64,000 nucleotides of DNA from Prevotellaceae bacterium UBA4372 (GCA_002391275.1 DGSC01000014.1:3876-67875), one strand, 5' to 3'. Positions 34,199-44,137 are shown, counted from the stretch's first letter. Notes: generated from the letters alone by a model not told the origin. Translations and numbers: made by a program.

Positions 34199-37100
34199 TT
34201 AGAATGAAACTTGAATACCACCCATGATAGTGCGTAACGGGCTCATGACGGCTGCTCCTCCTGACGGAGTGTCTACGAAGTTGTATCGTGGGTCAAGACC
34301 CTTGCGTGCGCTCCAGAAGCAGAGGTTTTCGCCCTGTGCGTATACGCGGATCTTGTTGATCTGAGCCTTGCGTGTGATGCGTGCAGGGATGGTGTAGCCA
34401 ACCATGAAGCTCTGGAAGTTGAGGTAACTGGCCTTTGTGAGGAAGCGTGTGCTACGTGTTCCACCAGCAACATAGAGGTCGTCGAGGTATTGGAAGCGGG
34501 GAATATCGCTCTCGGTGTTGTTCGGTGTCCAAGCTTTGAGGATATCCTTGTGATAGGTAGCACCTGTGGCATTAGCCGTGATGGGATTCATCAGCTGTGC
34601 ATAACCGAAGTCGTAGATTTTGCCGCCGATCTGATAGTCGAAGGTTGCGCTAAGGTCGAAGTCCCACAGGCGAAGTGTTGTGGCAAAGCCGCCGAACACC
34701 TTCGGCAGTACGCTTCCTTGCTCATAATAGCTGGCCTTGTTGTAGTCTGTCGTGGTGAAATCGTGGTTCTTACCGGGAACGGCTGTCTTGGAGCTGGAGT
34801 TTTCGAGATTCTTGTCGACCCAATAGAGGGGTTGGCCATACTCGTTCACGCCTGCATACTCAGGAATCATGGCATTGTAGAGTGGCTTGCCTACCTCATA
34901 CCAGTGGGTAAGCATGTTCTGACCGCCAAGGATTTGGTCGCCGGCAGCGAAGCCTCCGTTCATCTCCACCTTGCTTTCAACGAGCTTGAGGATGCGTGTG
35001 GTGTTGTGTGAGAGGTTGGCAGAAACGTTCCAAACGATATTCTTCTGGCGGATGATGTCGCCGGCAAGCGTGAGTTCCACACCGCGATTGCGGATATCAC
35101 CTACATTAGAGTAGAGACCGCGGGCGCCAAAAGTCTCTGCAATGCTTACCCAGAAGAGCATGTCGTCTACGCGCTTATTGTAGAAGTCGATGCCGCCTGT
35201 AAGGCGTCCACGCCAGAAGCTCCATTCGATACCAAGGTTGTAGTTGGTTGTTGTTTCCCAGGTAATGTCAGGGTTGCCCAAGGACCAATAAGAGGGAATC
35301 ATGGTGTTGTTGCCCTTGGAGAGGCTATAGAGGGTGGCATACCGCCAGTTACCGATGGCGTCGTTACCTTGCTGACCGATAGAGAATTTAAGTTTCAGCT
35401 GGTCTACCCAAGTGGCTCCTGTTTCCTTGAAGAAGTTTTCTTTGTTGATGAGCCAGCCGGCACCTGCGCTCCAGAAATTACCCCAGCGGTTATCCTTATA
35501 GAAGCGTGATGTGGCATCACGGCGGAAAGAGACGTTGGCAAAGTACTTCTCGTCGTAGTTGTAGAGCGCATTGGCAAAGTAACCTTCGACATTATAGGCG
35601 CTGGTTGAGGAGCCGGAATCATAGCGGTCGCTGAAAGCGTTGATTTCCTGAATCTCAGGTGAGAAACCGCCACGTGCAACTGCAGAGAGACTGCGGCTCT
35701 GTGTCTTGTACCATTCGTGGCCAACCATCACGTTGACATCATGCAGACCGAACTTCTTGAAGAAGGTAAGTGTCTGAATGTAGTTCTGACGGAAGCTCGT
35801 GCCTTGCCCTTTGACGATCTGACCGTTGTTCGCGGACTGTGCACCGTAGAATGGATTGGTGTAGTCGCTTGAGGAGGTCTGACCGAAATTCAGGTTGTTG
35901 GTGCTGTTGAAACGCAGCCAAGATGTGAGGTCTACGTCGAGGGTGAATGTTCCATTGAACTGGTGTCCCCAGCTATATACGTCGTCGTACATGTTCTGGC
36001 TGATAGGGTTGTAGGTATATCCGTAAGGACGTGTGCCGATACCTGGGAAGTTGCTGTTGGGCACACCGTAGTCGTAATGCTTGTGACCGAACTCGTCAGT
36101 GTTGATGACTGGCTTGCCGTTTGCATCGAGTACGCGTACGTACAGCGGGTAGATAGGAGCAATCTGTGTGGCCCATGCGCGCAGGTTCGAGAGGTTGGGG
36201 TTGGAAGTAGTCTTGCTGTGGACATAGCCTACATTGGCTCCGATCTTCAACCATTTACGGATGCGATAGTCGGTCTTCAATCGTGCTGTGATACGCTCGA
36301 AGTTGGCCTTGTCTACGATACCGTCCTCGTTGAGGTAGCCAAGGCTTGCATACCAGCCGCCTTGCTTGGAGCCGCCGCTGGCGTTGATATTGTATTCCTG
36401 ACGGAAACCTGTCTTGAAGGCCTCGTCCTCAAACTTGTCGGGGATAATATAGTAATCGGTGCCCTCGTAGTTGTAAGTGTTTCCGAGCTTTGCGTTGGGG
36501 TTGAGCTTGCCGTTCATCCCGATGAGCATTTCTCCGTCGGGAACCTGGTAGGGGTTGTAGTGCAGACCTGTGGCACCGTTGATCATTGCATTGTTTGCAT
36601 AAGCATTGGCGTCGGCTGCAGACATGCCCATCTTATAGAACCCGTGGTTGTAGAACTGGGAATAATAGGTTTCCATGAACTGGGCGGGGTCGTCAATGGT
36701 TTCATAGTCCTGCAGGGCACGGCTGTTGGCGCCCCATTTCATATCGATATTGATTTGGGGCTTTTCGGCATCACCCTTCTTCGTTGTTACGAGGATGACA
36801 CCAGCAGCACCGCGTGCACCATACAAAGCGGCAGAAGCAGCATCCTTGAGTACGGTCACGCTCTCAATGTCTTCGGTGGGAATGTTGAGGAGGCTGGCAG
36901 GATAGGGCGAGCCGTCGACAATGACCAGCGGGCTGGAATTCGCATTGGTGTAGATGCCGGGCACGCCGCGAATGTTCATCTTGCCGGAATCGCTACCAGG
37001 GCTGCCGCTGGCACCGCGGATCTGAAGACCAGGAACGGCACCGACAAGTGCATCCTGGACATTAGATGTAATCTTTTTGCTCAGTTCGTCTGAGTTGACG

Positions 37101-37465
37101 ACCACAGCCGAACCTGTGAATGAGCTCTTGGTTTGCTGACCGAACGCTACGACCATTACCTCGTCGAGAAGGCGGTTGTCAGTGTCAAGTGAGATGCGCA
37201 TGCCGTTGCGAGCCTTCACTACGCGTTGGATCATTCCGATGTGACTGATCTCCAAGCGGGTGTCTGCGTCGGGAACAGAGATGGTGAATGCACCATCAAT
37301 GTTTGTCACTGTGCCGGTTTTTGAGCCAAGAATCTTGACTGAAGCACCGGGGAGAGGCTGACCATCGTCGGCTGAGATGATGGTACCCTTTACTTGTACC
37401 TGAGCCAAAGCTGCACCTGCGCAAAGGAACAACGAGGCCAGAAACATAGAAAGTCTTTTTTCCAT
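34199..37465 (-). CDS. susC: SusC/RagA-family TonB-dependent outer-membrane transporter, minus locus
   Basis: A 1088-residue protein: signal peptide (MEKRLSMFLASLFLC to ALAQ), an N-terminal carboxypeptidase-regulatory-like domain (GTIISADDGQPLPGASVKIL, about 25-105), a plug domain with the SusC signature SVTVLKDAASAALYGARGAA near 205, then the beta-barrel ending at the outer-membrane signal MGGIQVSF. It imports ligand delivered by SusD using TonB energy. The first 33 or so codons and the 5' leader are nearly identical to those of the divergent SusC gene, forming the 136-bp inverted repeat; beyond that the two proteins diverge clearly. Confidence 0.95.
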   Translation of the reverse strand: MEKRLSMFLASLFLCAGAALAQVQVKGTIISADDGQPLPGASVKILGSKTGTVTNIDGAFTISVPDADTRLEISHIGMIQRVVKARNGMRISLDTDNRLLDEVMVVAFGQQTKSSFTGSAVVVNSDELSKKITSNVQDALVGAVPGLQIRGASGSPGSDSGKMNIRGVPGIYTNANSSPLVIVDGSPYPASLLNIPTEDIESVTVLKDAASAALYGARGAAGVILVTTKKGDAEKPQINIDMKWGANSRALQDYETIDDPAQFMETYYSQFYNHGFYKMGMSAADANAYANNAMINGATGLHYNPYQVPDGEMLIGMNGKLNPNAKLGNTYNYEGTDYYIIPDKFEDEAFKTGFRQEYNINASGGSKQGGWYASLGYLNEDGIVDKANFERITARLKTDYRIRKWLKIGANVGYVHSKTTSNPNLSNLRAWATQIAPIYPLYVRVLDANGKPVINTDEFGHKHYDYGVPNSNFPGIGTRPYGYTYNPISQNMYDDVYSWGHQFNGTFTLDVDLTSWLRFNSTNNLNFGQTSSSDYTNPFYGAQSANNGQIVKGQGTSFRQNYIQTLTFFKKFGLHDVNVMVGHEWYKTQSRSLSAVARGGFSPEIQEINAFSDRYDSGSSTSAYNVEGYFANALYNYDEKYFANVSFRRDATSRFYKDNRWGNFWSAGAGWLINKENFFKETGATWVDQLKLKFSIGQQGNDAIGNWRYATLYSLSKGNNTMIPSYWSLGNPDITWETTTNYNLGIEWSFWRGRLTGGIDFYNKRVDDMLFWVSIAETFGARGLYSNVGDIRNRGVELTLAGDIIRQKNIVWNVSANLSHNTTRILKLVESKVEMNGGFAAGDQILGGQNMLTHWYEVGKPLYNAMIPEYAGVNEYGQPLYWVDKNLENSSSKTAVPGKNHDFTTTDYNKASYYEQGSVLPKVFGGFATTLRLWDFDLSATFDYQIGGKIYDFGYAQLMNPITANATGATYHKDILKAWTPNNTESDIPRFQYLDDLYVAGGTRSTRFLTKASYLNFQSFMVGYTIPARITRKAQINKIRVYAQGENLCFWSARKGLDPRYNFVDTPSGGAAVMSPLRTIMGGIQVSF

Positions 37466-37506
37466 AAATACTCTCTTTAATTAAACATAATACTTGTTAG
37501 TAGAAA
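37371..37506 (-). repeat. 136-bp inverted repeat, left arm (leader and 5' end of minus-locus susC)
   Basis: Matches 38373-38508 in inverted orientation at 135 of 136 positions; the one difference pairs with base 38460. It spans about 41 bp of leader and 95 bp of coding sequence. Identity ends abruptly on both sides, and 866 bp separate the arms. Confidence 0.9.
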
Positions 37507-37673
37507 TGTCTACAAAGACTTTCTTGGCTTTGTGCCTATTTCGTTACGCGCGCGTACATTAAAATATATAATATTGCAGGGCTCGAGATTAGTATATATT
37601 GTTTTATCCATATAGCCCCAAGGGCTCACAGTATAATAATGGCTTTATGAGAGCTGTGTTTCTGTTCACTGAG

Positions 37674-37681
37674 CAAAAGTG
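37674..37681 (-). promoter_or_regulatory. Weak candidate -7 box for minus-locus susC
   Basis: Minus-strand CACTTTTG is one base off TAnnTTTG, about 210 nt upstream of the start. No TTG at the expected distance; nothing better was found between the arms on this strand. Confidence 0.3.
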
Positions 37682-37830
37682 TCGTTTAATTTATACCTGC
37701 TGCTCAGTACTATCCAAGTAGGGTACTGCCGACGCATTGGCTTTTTGCGTTTCTCCAATGACATACGCTGTATTTCATTATAGTTGTTGGCTTTTGTAAG
37801 AATATGCAGGCTGCAGAAAAGCTACACGTA

Positions 37831-37972
37831 GGTGCATCACACAATTCTCTTAGGTGCATCACACAATTCTCTTAGGTGCATCACGCAATTCTCTTAGGTG
37901 CATCACACAATTCTCTTAGGTGCATCGTGCAATTCTCTTAGGTGCATCGTGCAATTCTCTTAGGTGCAACGG
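37831..37972 (+). repeat. 22-bp repeat array 1 (between the divergent susC genes)
   Basis: Six complete units at an exact 22-bp step from 37831, then a partial one. Each unit has an 18-bp near-constant part (AATTCTCTTAGGTGCATC) and four variable bases: ACAC, ACAC, ACGC, ACAC, GTGC, GTGC. Period 22 is not a multiple of three, so it is not coding. The rest of the 866-bp gap holds the plus-locus promoter and otherwise AT-rich DNA in which I see nothing. Confidence 0.85.
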
Positions 37973-38274
37973 CTTTTGAGCCTTAATGAATAGTTTTGGC
38001 AGGATTCTTCTTTCATGGAGAAGGCAAGGCTATTACATGATTTCCTTTTGTCTTGGTTGTGGGCTAACGCCGTCGTTGACCATCCAGCAGTCGTACATTT
38101 TCACACTCAACAGCCATAAAAAATGTAATAATTCGTTATGCTTCTGCAAAAAAAAGTAAAAAGAGCGAGGCTTGCGAGCTACTGACAAGCGTAGATTTAT
38201 TTAGCAAAAAGGCGTTTCTGGCGACGCTTTTTGTTCAAAACGCAAGAAAAAACATCATTTTTTTAAAAAATTTA

Positions 38275-38304
38275 TTGTAGTTAGCATAATTTATATTAAT
38301 TTTG
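38275..38304 (+). promoter_or_regulatory. Promoter of plus-locus susC
   Basis: TTG (38275-38277), 19 nt, then TAATTTTG (38297-38304): perfect consensus, about 110 nt upstream of the start. It lies inside the segment bounded by the 136-bp inverted repeats. Confidence 0.75.
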
Positions 38305-38372
38305 CCCCGTTGTTTGTTTTAAGACTTTTAAAAGATTAGTCCGTATAAAAAGATTGCAAAGCAAAATTGATT

Positions 38373-38508
38373 TTTCTACTAACAAGTATTATGTTTAATT
38401 AAAGAGAGTATTTATGGAAAAAAGACTTTCTATGTTTCTGGCCTCGTTGTTCCTTTGCGTAGGTGCAGCTTTGGCTCAGGTACAAGTAAAGGGTACCATC
38501 ATCTCAGC
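38373..38508 (+). repeat. 136-bp inverted repeat, right arm (leader and 5' end of plus-locus susC)
   Basis: Partner of 37371-37506, differing only at 38460. Includes the 41-nt leader just before the start codon and codons 1-32. Confidence 0.9.
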
Positions 38509-41500
38509 TGATGATGGCGAACCTCTGCCTGGCGCTTCAGTCAAGATCCTTGGCACAAAGTCCGGTACAGTTACGAACATGGATGGCGACTTCGTGATCA
38601 CCGTTCCTAACCAAGAGTCTCGTTTGGAGCTGTCACACATCGGTATGGTGACCCGCATCGTCAAGGCCCGCAACGGTATGCGCATCGCTCTTGACAGCGA
38701 CGATTTCGGTCTCGACGAAGTTATGGTAGTAGCTTATGGCACACAGAAGAAGTCGAGCTTTACCGGTGCTGCCTCCACAATCAAGGCCGACAAGATAGAG
38801 AAGCTGCAGGTGAGCGACATCTCAAAGGCCCTCGAAGGTCAGGTGGCCGGTGTGCAGACCACTTCGAGCAATGGTACTCCCGGTGCCAGCGCCAGCATCC
38901 GCGTGCGCGGTATCGGTTCTATCCACGCCGACCAGAGCCCTCTGATCGTGCTCGACGGTGTGCCCTACGAAGGTTCGCTCAACTCCATCGCATCGCAGGA
39001 TATCGAAAGCCTGACAGTGCTGAAGGATGCAGCAGCCAACTCAATGTATGGTGCACGCGGTGCCAACGGCGTCATCCTGATCACCACGAAGAGCGGCAAG
39101 CGCGCCGATACGCGCGTGACGTTCGACGGCCGCTGGGGCTTCAACACCCGCGCCGTAGGCAACTATGATATCATCAAGGATCCCGGAGAGTACTACGAGA
39201 TGATGTATGAGAGCTATCGCAACAGCCTCGTAGGCACACAGGGTTATGCCAACGCCTCGCAGATTGCTGCCAACACGCTCATCAGCGACGTGCTGCGCTA
39301 CAACATCTTCAAGGGAGTGGCCGACAACAACATCATCGATCCCCTGACGGGCCACCTCACCGCAGCTGCTGCCAACGCACAGCGCAAGTGGAACGACGAC
39401 TGGTCCGACGATCCATTCTCCAACGCTTTCCGTCAGGAATACAACGTCAGCGTAAGCGGCGGTAACGACAAGACCCAGGGCTACGCCTCAGCCAGCTACC
39501 TCGGCGACGAGGGCTACATGGTAGGTTCGGGCTTCAACCGCTTCTCGGGTCGCGTGAAGGTTGACCACAAGGTAGGCGATTACATCAAGCTGGGTGCCAA
39601 CATCGGCTATGCCCGCACCGACTATAAGACCTTTGCCAGCAGCGTAGGCAACAACTATTCGAACATCTTCATGTTCGGACAGAACATCGGTCCGATCTTC
39701 CCTATCTACATGTATGACCAGAATGGCAACCCCATGTACGATGCCGATGGCAAGCGCCTCTACGACTGGGGTGATGAATATGGCCGTCCCTACGCCGCCA
39801 ACTCAAACCCATACGCCGTAGCCAAGGAGAACATCAACCAGACGCTGCGCGACAACATCACCACTCGCGCTTACGTTGAGGTGAACTTCCTCAAGGACTT
39901 CAAGTTCACGGCCAACGTAGCCTATGACGCTTTCAACACCAACCAGACCAATTTCGCAACCCCCATCGGCGGCGATGCCAAGACCGTAGGCGGACGCGGC
40001 TACAAGTATGCCACACGCACCGGCACCCTCAACGTAAACCAAATCCTCGAGTGGAGCCACGAATTCGGCAACCACGGCTTACACCTCATGCTCGTTCACG
40101 AGAACAAGAAGGACAAAGACCACTACATGTATGGCCACATGACCAACTATGCAGACTGGTCGAACCCCGAGTTCGCTAACGCAGCCCTCTATCAAGACCT
40201 CACCTCCTACACCAGCGAATATGCCCTCGAAGGCTATCTGGCCAAGGCAGAGTACAACTACCTCGACCGCTACTACCTCACCGCCAGCATCCGTCGCGAC
40301 GGCAGCTCACGCTTCCACAAGGACAACCGCTGGGGTACGTTCTGGGCTATCGGCGGCGCTTGGCGCGTCAACGAGGAGCCGTTCATGAAGGACGTGACGT
40401 GGGTCAACCAGCTGAAGCTGAAGGCCAGCTACGGTACACAGGGTAATGACAACATCGGTGTGCCCAAGGCCTACATCGACCTCTACGACGTAACACGCCT
40501 CGACGGCGGCGCCATGGCTTTCGCCAAGGCTTTCCGCGGCAACAAGGACCTCAAGTGGGAGCGTCAGAGCATGTTCAACGTAGGCTTCGAGACTGTGCTT
40601 CTGAACCGTCTGAACGTCAACTTCGACTTCTTCATCAAGAACAATAAGGACCTTCTGTTCCGCAGCCCGCTGCCCCCCTCAATGGGTGCTCCCTCATGGA
40701 TCTACCAGAACGAGGTGGACATGAAGAACACCGGTATCGAGTTTGAGATCGGCTACGACATCATCAAGACAAAGGACATCCGCTGGAACATCGCACTCAA
40801 CGGCACTCACTACAAGAACGAGCTCACTCGCCTGCCCGCATCCAAGCCCGAGAAGGACTATCCCGAAGGCTTCGCACGCAACTCCGACTACTGGTGGAAG
40901 AAGGGCGGCAGCATCTATGAGTGGCTAGGCTATGAGTACCTTGGCGTCGACGAGGCTACGGGTCGCCCCATGTACAACCACTACGACAACGTTCGCATCA
41001 ACCAGGAATATGACGAAGACGGCAACGTAATCCCCGGCTCGGGCACACTGACCAACGTCATCGACAAGAGCAGCCGCAAGGTTGTCTATACCGACTCTGA
41101 GGCTACGTTGGTCGACCTGGGCAAGAGCGCTATCCCCGCTCTCGCCGGCGGTCTGAGCACCACGTTCGAGGGCTACGGCTTCGACCTCTCTATCCAGACA
41201 TCCTACCAGATTGGCGGTTGGGTTCGCGACAGCTACTATGCAGCCCTGATGAACAGCGGCGGCGACGGCAACAACTTCCACCGCGACATGTTCAACCGTT
41301 GGACTCCCTCGCACACCAACACCGACATTCCTCGTCTAAACTACAAGAGCCAGAGCGCAGGCCTGAGCGGCTCGTCGAGCTACTTCATGACCAAGGCCAG
41401 CTTCTTCAACCTGCGTAACATCACCCTGGGCTACACACTGCCTTCGAAGCTCACACGCAAGGCTTACATCGAAAGCCTCCGCGTTTACCTCGCCGGCGAC

Positions 41501-41620
41501 AACGTATGGCTCAAGAGCAAACGTAAGGGTCTGGATCCCCGTCAGAACTTCGACGGCAAGACAAGCTGGGTTTATCAGCCCCTCAGCACATACTCTATCG
41601 GTCTGAACCTCACGTTCTAA
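38414..41620 (+). CDS. susC: SusC/RagA-family TonB-dependent outer-membrane transporter, plus locus
   Basis: A 1068-residue protein with the same signal peptide as its divergent partner, a carboxypeptidase-regulatory-like domain (GTIISADDGEPLPGASVKIL), the SusC plug signature ESLTVLKDAAANSMYGARGA and a barrel ending in IGLNLTF. It works with the SusD downstream to import surface-bound ligand, TonB-powered. Plug and barrel differ broadly from the minus-locus SusC, so the two may take different ligands. Codon use is strongly C-ending, suggesting high expression, in line with its consensus promoter. No sensor or anti-sigma gene is attached. Confidence 0.95.
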   Translation: MEKRLSMFLASLFLCVGAALAQVQVKGTIISADDGEPLPGASVKILGTKSGTVTNMDGDFVITVPNQESRLELSHIGMVTRIVKARNGMRIALDSDDFGLDEVMVVAYGTQKKSSFTGAASTIKADKIEKLQVSDISKALEGQVAGVQTTSSNGTPGASASIRVRGIGSIHADQSPLIVLDGVPYEGSLNSIASQDIESLTVLKDAAANSMYGARGANGVILITTKSGKRADTRVTFDGRWGFNTRAVGNYDIIKDPGEYYEMMYESYRNSLVGTQGYANASQIAANTLISDVLRYNIFKGVADNNIIDPLTGHLTAAAANAQRKWNDDWSDDPFSNAFRQEYNVSVSGGNDKTQGYASASYLGDEGYMVGSGFNRFSGRVKVDHKVGDYIKLGANIGYARTDYKTFASSVGNNYSNIFMFGQNIGPIFPIYMYDQNGNPMYDADGKRLYDWGDEYGRPYAANSNPYAVAKENINQTLRDNITTRAYVEVNFLKDFKFTANVAYDAFNTNQTNFATPIGGDAKTVGGRGYKYATRTGTLNVNQILEWSHEFGNHGLHLMLVHENKKDKDHYMYGHMTNYADWSNPEFANAALYQDLTSYTSEYALEGYLAKAEYNYLDRYYLTASIRRDGSSRFHKDNRWGTFWAIGGAWRVNEEPFMKDVTWVNQLKLKASYGTQGNDNIGVPKAYIDLYDVTRLDGGAMAFAKAFRGNKDLKWERQSMFNVGFETVLLNRLNVNFDFFIKNNKDLLFRSPLPPSMGAPSWIYQNEVDMKNTGIEFEIGYDIIKTKDIRWNIALNGTHYKNELTRLPASKPEKDYPEGFARNSDYWWKKGGSIYEWLGYEYLGVDEATGRPMYNHYDNVRINQEYDEDGNVIPGSGTLTNVIDKSSRKVVYTDSEATLVDLGKSAIPALAGGLSTTFEGYGFDLSIQTSYQIGGWVRDSYYAALMNSGGDGNNFHRDMFNRWTPSHTNTDIPRLNYKSQSAGLSGSSSYFMTKASFFNLRNITLGYTLPSKLTRKAYIESLRVYLAGDNVWLKSKRKGLDPRQNFDGKTSWVYQPLSTYSIGLNLTF

Positions 41621-41659
41621 TTTTGCAACAACGAAGTCTAATCTTAATTTTATACAAAT

Positions 41660-43162
41660 ATGAAAGTATTAAAATATATGGCCGCAGGTCTGTTGGCTCT
41701 TGGACTGAGTGCCTGCAACAGCGACTATCTGGACATTGAGGACCGCTCGTACCTTGATGCCGACGCTGCACGCGAAGCTGCCGGCCACAACCCCGACGCC
41801 TTCCTGAATGGCATGTGGGCACACCTCGTAGATATGTACAGCGATGCCCACGATTCGTTCAACTTCATGTCAGTGCTCCACGCTTGCGACTGGGCTGGCG
41901 AGGATATGGTATTCGCCAATCCCCAGACCAACTACTTCATCTGGGACTACCAGCTCGACGACCGCATGAACAACTACCGTCGCGTGTACGTCAACTGGAG
42001 CACCTTCTACACCGCCATATCTAAGGCCAACGAGGTCATCGGCCTCTATCCCGGTCTGGAAGCAGCAGACGCCAACGGTAAGGCACTGCTCGGCCAGGCT
42101 CTAGCCTACCGCGGTATGTCGTACGACTACCTGATTCAGCTCTTCCGCCCCTACATGGGCGCTGACGGCAACATCAAGTACGACAGCAAGGGTCTGCCCG
42201 TGTACCTCACAGAGGCCGACGGCTACAGCACCGACGAGCTGCTCGAGCTGCAGGGCGTCAACACCGTAAAGTTCGTGCTCGACCAAGCTCAGAGCGACCT
42301 CGAAAAGGCCGTCGAGCTCCTCGAGGCTGCCGACTACAAGCGCGCTAACAAGGACTATATCGACGCTAACGTGGCCAACGGCCTGCTGGCTCGCCACTAC
42401 CTGCTCACTCAGCAGTGGGAAAAGGCTGCCCAGGCTGCCAACAAGGCTCGCCAGGGCTACAAGCCCATGAGCAAGGAGGATCTGCACGACGGAATGGTTT
42501 CGCTGACGAAGAACCCCGAATTCATGTGGGGCTTCATCCACAGCACCGAGACATCTACTGTCTATGCTTCGTTCTTCAGCCACATCTCGAACATCGCTCC
42601 CGGCTACAACGGTTTAGGCTATAAGACTGTCTGCATCGACGCACGCCTCTACAGCCAGATCCCCGACGACGACTACCGCAAGAGCCTCTTCAACGGTCCC
42701 GAAGGCGACAGCAGCCAGCCCACAGCCAGCGCACGCTATCCCTATGCCAACCTGAAGTTCGGCGACGATGGCAACTGGACAATGGACTACACCTACATGC
42801 GCGCAGCTGAGATGTACCTCATCGAGGCTGAAGCACTCGCACGCCAGGGCAAGGGCGGCGAAGCCGCTACCGTTCTGGGCGAACTCATGGCAGCCCGTCA
42901 GCCGAGCTGGAGCAAGACGAACGTCACCGTGGCTGACGTACTGCTGCAGCGCCGCATCGAGCTCTGGGGCGAAGGCTTCGTATTCTTCGACCTCAAGCGC
43001 AACAACAAGGGTATGGAACGCACCTATGCCGGCAGCAACCACCTGCAGACCGACCTCACATTCATCGACGTTCCCGCTCAGGATCCGCGCTGGACTTACC
43101 AGATCTCGCTGGCTGAGCTGCAGGAGAACAGCCGTCTGACAGAGGATGACCAGAATCCCTAA
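41660..43162 (+). CDS. susD: SusD/RagB-family substrate-binding lipoprotein, plus locus
   Basis: A 500-residue lipoprotein with lipobox ALGLSAC. SusD features: YVNWSTFYTAISKANEVIGL near 115, ALAYRGMSYDYLIQLFRPYM near 150, and the C-terminal MRAAEMYLIEAEALARQGK, QRRIELWGEGFVFFDLKRN. It binds ligand over the SusC barrel. It starts 39 bp after susC and its stop overlaps a possible start of the next frame. It is shorter than the minus-locus SusD (554 residues) and differs through most of its length. Confidence 0.93.
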   Translation: MKVLKYMAAGLLALGLSACNSDYLDIEDRSYLDADAAREAAGHNPDAFLNGMWAHLVDMYSDAHDSFNFMSVLHACDWAGEDMVFANPQTNYFIWDYQLDDRMNNYRRVYVNWSTFYTAISKANEVIGLYPGLEAADANGKALLGQALAYRGMSYDYLIQLFRPYMGADGNIKYDSKGLPVYLTEADGYSTDELLELQGVNTVKFVLDQAQSDLEKAVELLEAADYKRANKDYIDANVANGLLARHYLLTQQWEKAAQAANKARQGYKPMSKEDLHDGMVSLTKNPEFMWGFIHSTETSTVYASFFSHISNIAPGYNGLGYKTVCIDARLYSQIPDDDYRKSLFNGPEGDSSQPTASARYPYANLKFGDDGNWTMDYTYMRAAEMYLIEAEALARQGKGGEAATVLGELMAARQPSWSKTNVTVADVLLQRRIELWGEGFVFFDLKRNNKGMERTYAGSNHLQTDLTFIDVPAQDPRWTYQISLAELQENSRLTEDDQNP

Positions 43163-43188
43163 TGTATAACGCTAAAGCAATAGAAAAA

Positions 43189-44034
43189 ATGAATAAGTTT
43201 TTTAAATACATAATTCCGTGCATGTCCCTCGGTATGGTGCTCACCAGCTGCTATGACGAGGTCGACGACAAGAGCGTTATCGACAAGCAATACGAGAAGG
43301 CTACTGCAACGACCGTGACTCTCACCGCAGGCGAGGTCGTTGACTACCAGACACTCTCGCTCACAGCTGCTCTCTCCGACACGCTCGACATCATTGAACA
43401 GGGCTTCCAGGTGGGCACAAGCGAAGACTTCGCCGACGCCGCCTACCAGCCCGCAAACCGCGACAAACTGACTTTCGCTGCCAATCCCACCGGACTCGAA
43501 GGCCTCACCACGTACTACGCACGTGCCTATGCCTTCACCAACGCCGGACAGGTTATCTACAGCGAGAGCACCAAGCTCACCACTCCGCGCACGCCTATCT
43601 ACGACATCAACACCACATTCCTCGTTCATGAATATGAATACGACGAAGATGCCGGTTGGCAGATTCAGGTCGGCGAGGACGGCTCTGACGCTGGCTACTA
43701 CCTCATGAGCATTGAGTTCGCTGAAGGCAGCGAGACCGACGTTCTCATCCACGGCTTCCTGGGCTTTGACGCTACTATCGTCGGCGTTTGGGATCCCGAG
43801 ACGAGCACGGTGACCATTCCCGGCTCACAAGTCGTTGGCGAGCATCCTACATACGGCCCGATGTTCCCCGTGGCATTCGACATGAGCACCGGTGACTATG
43901 CAGCTGACGACATCATCACGCTGCAGTTCAAGAGCCTCGGCGGCTCGCTCGTATCGACGCCCTACACGCTCAGCGTATCGGCCGGTTACTTCGGCATCTA
44001 CACCTTCACAGCTATTCCTTACGAGGGCGAATAA
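43189..44034 (+). CDS. SusCD-associated surface lipoprotein, plus locus
   Basis: About 281 residues from ATG 43189, which gives a proper lipoprotein signal (MNKFFKYIIPCMSLGMVLTS then Cys). ATG 43162, overlapping the susD stop, would bury the signal. Residues about 45-130 look like a fibronectin-III-type domain (IEQGFQVGTSEDF, GLTTYYARAYAFTNAGQVIY). The second half is beta-rich with no family recognised. By position it corresponds to SusE/F-type accessory binding lipoproteins, and to the unlike lipoprotein of the minus locus. A hairpin separates it from the protease gene. Confidence 0.78.
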   Translation: MNKFFKYIIPCMSLGMVLTSCYDEVDDKSVIDKQYEKATATTVTLTAGEVVDYQTLSLTAALSDTLDIIEQGFQVGTSEDFADAAYQPANRDKLTFAANPTGLEGLTTYYARAYAFTNAGQVIYSESTKLTTPRTPIYDINTTFLVHEYEYDEDAGWQIQVGEDGSDAGYYLMSIEFAEGSETDVLIHGFLGFDATIVGVWDPETSTVTIPGSQVVGEHPTYGPMFPVAFDMSTGDYAADDIITLQFKSLGGSLVSTPYTLSVSAGYFGIYTFTAIPYEGE

Positions 44035-44067
44035 GCCCTTGGCGGTTAGCCTATAACACCCTAAATC

Positions 44068-44106
44068 AGAACGGACTCGGAGCTCACAAGGCTGCGGGTC
44101 CGTTCT
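44068..44106 (+). promoter_or_regulatory. Intercistronic hairpin ahead of the C10 protease (plus locus)
   Basis: AGAACGGAC pairs perfectly with GTCCGTTCT around a 21-nt loop, 34 bp after the lipoprotein stop. No proper T-run follows. It sits where the minus locus has its hairpin, with a different sequence. Confidence 0.5.
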
Positions 44107-44137
44107 TCGGGTCTGAATGACATAACACCACCGATCT

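Noticed and set aside
35963..37093. 376-codon plus-strand frame
   Set aside because: Antisense to the minus-locus susC gene; low-complexity Val/Ala/Gly-rich product without any domain.
37831..37972. CRISPR array
   Set aside because: Unit spacing is 22 bp with only four variable bases, too short for spacers; no cas genes nearby and the same units recur elsewhere in the window.
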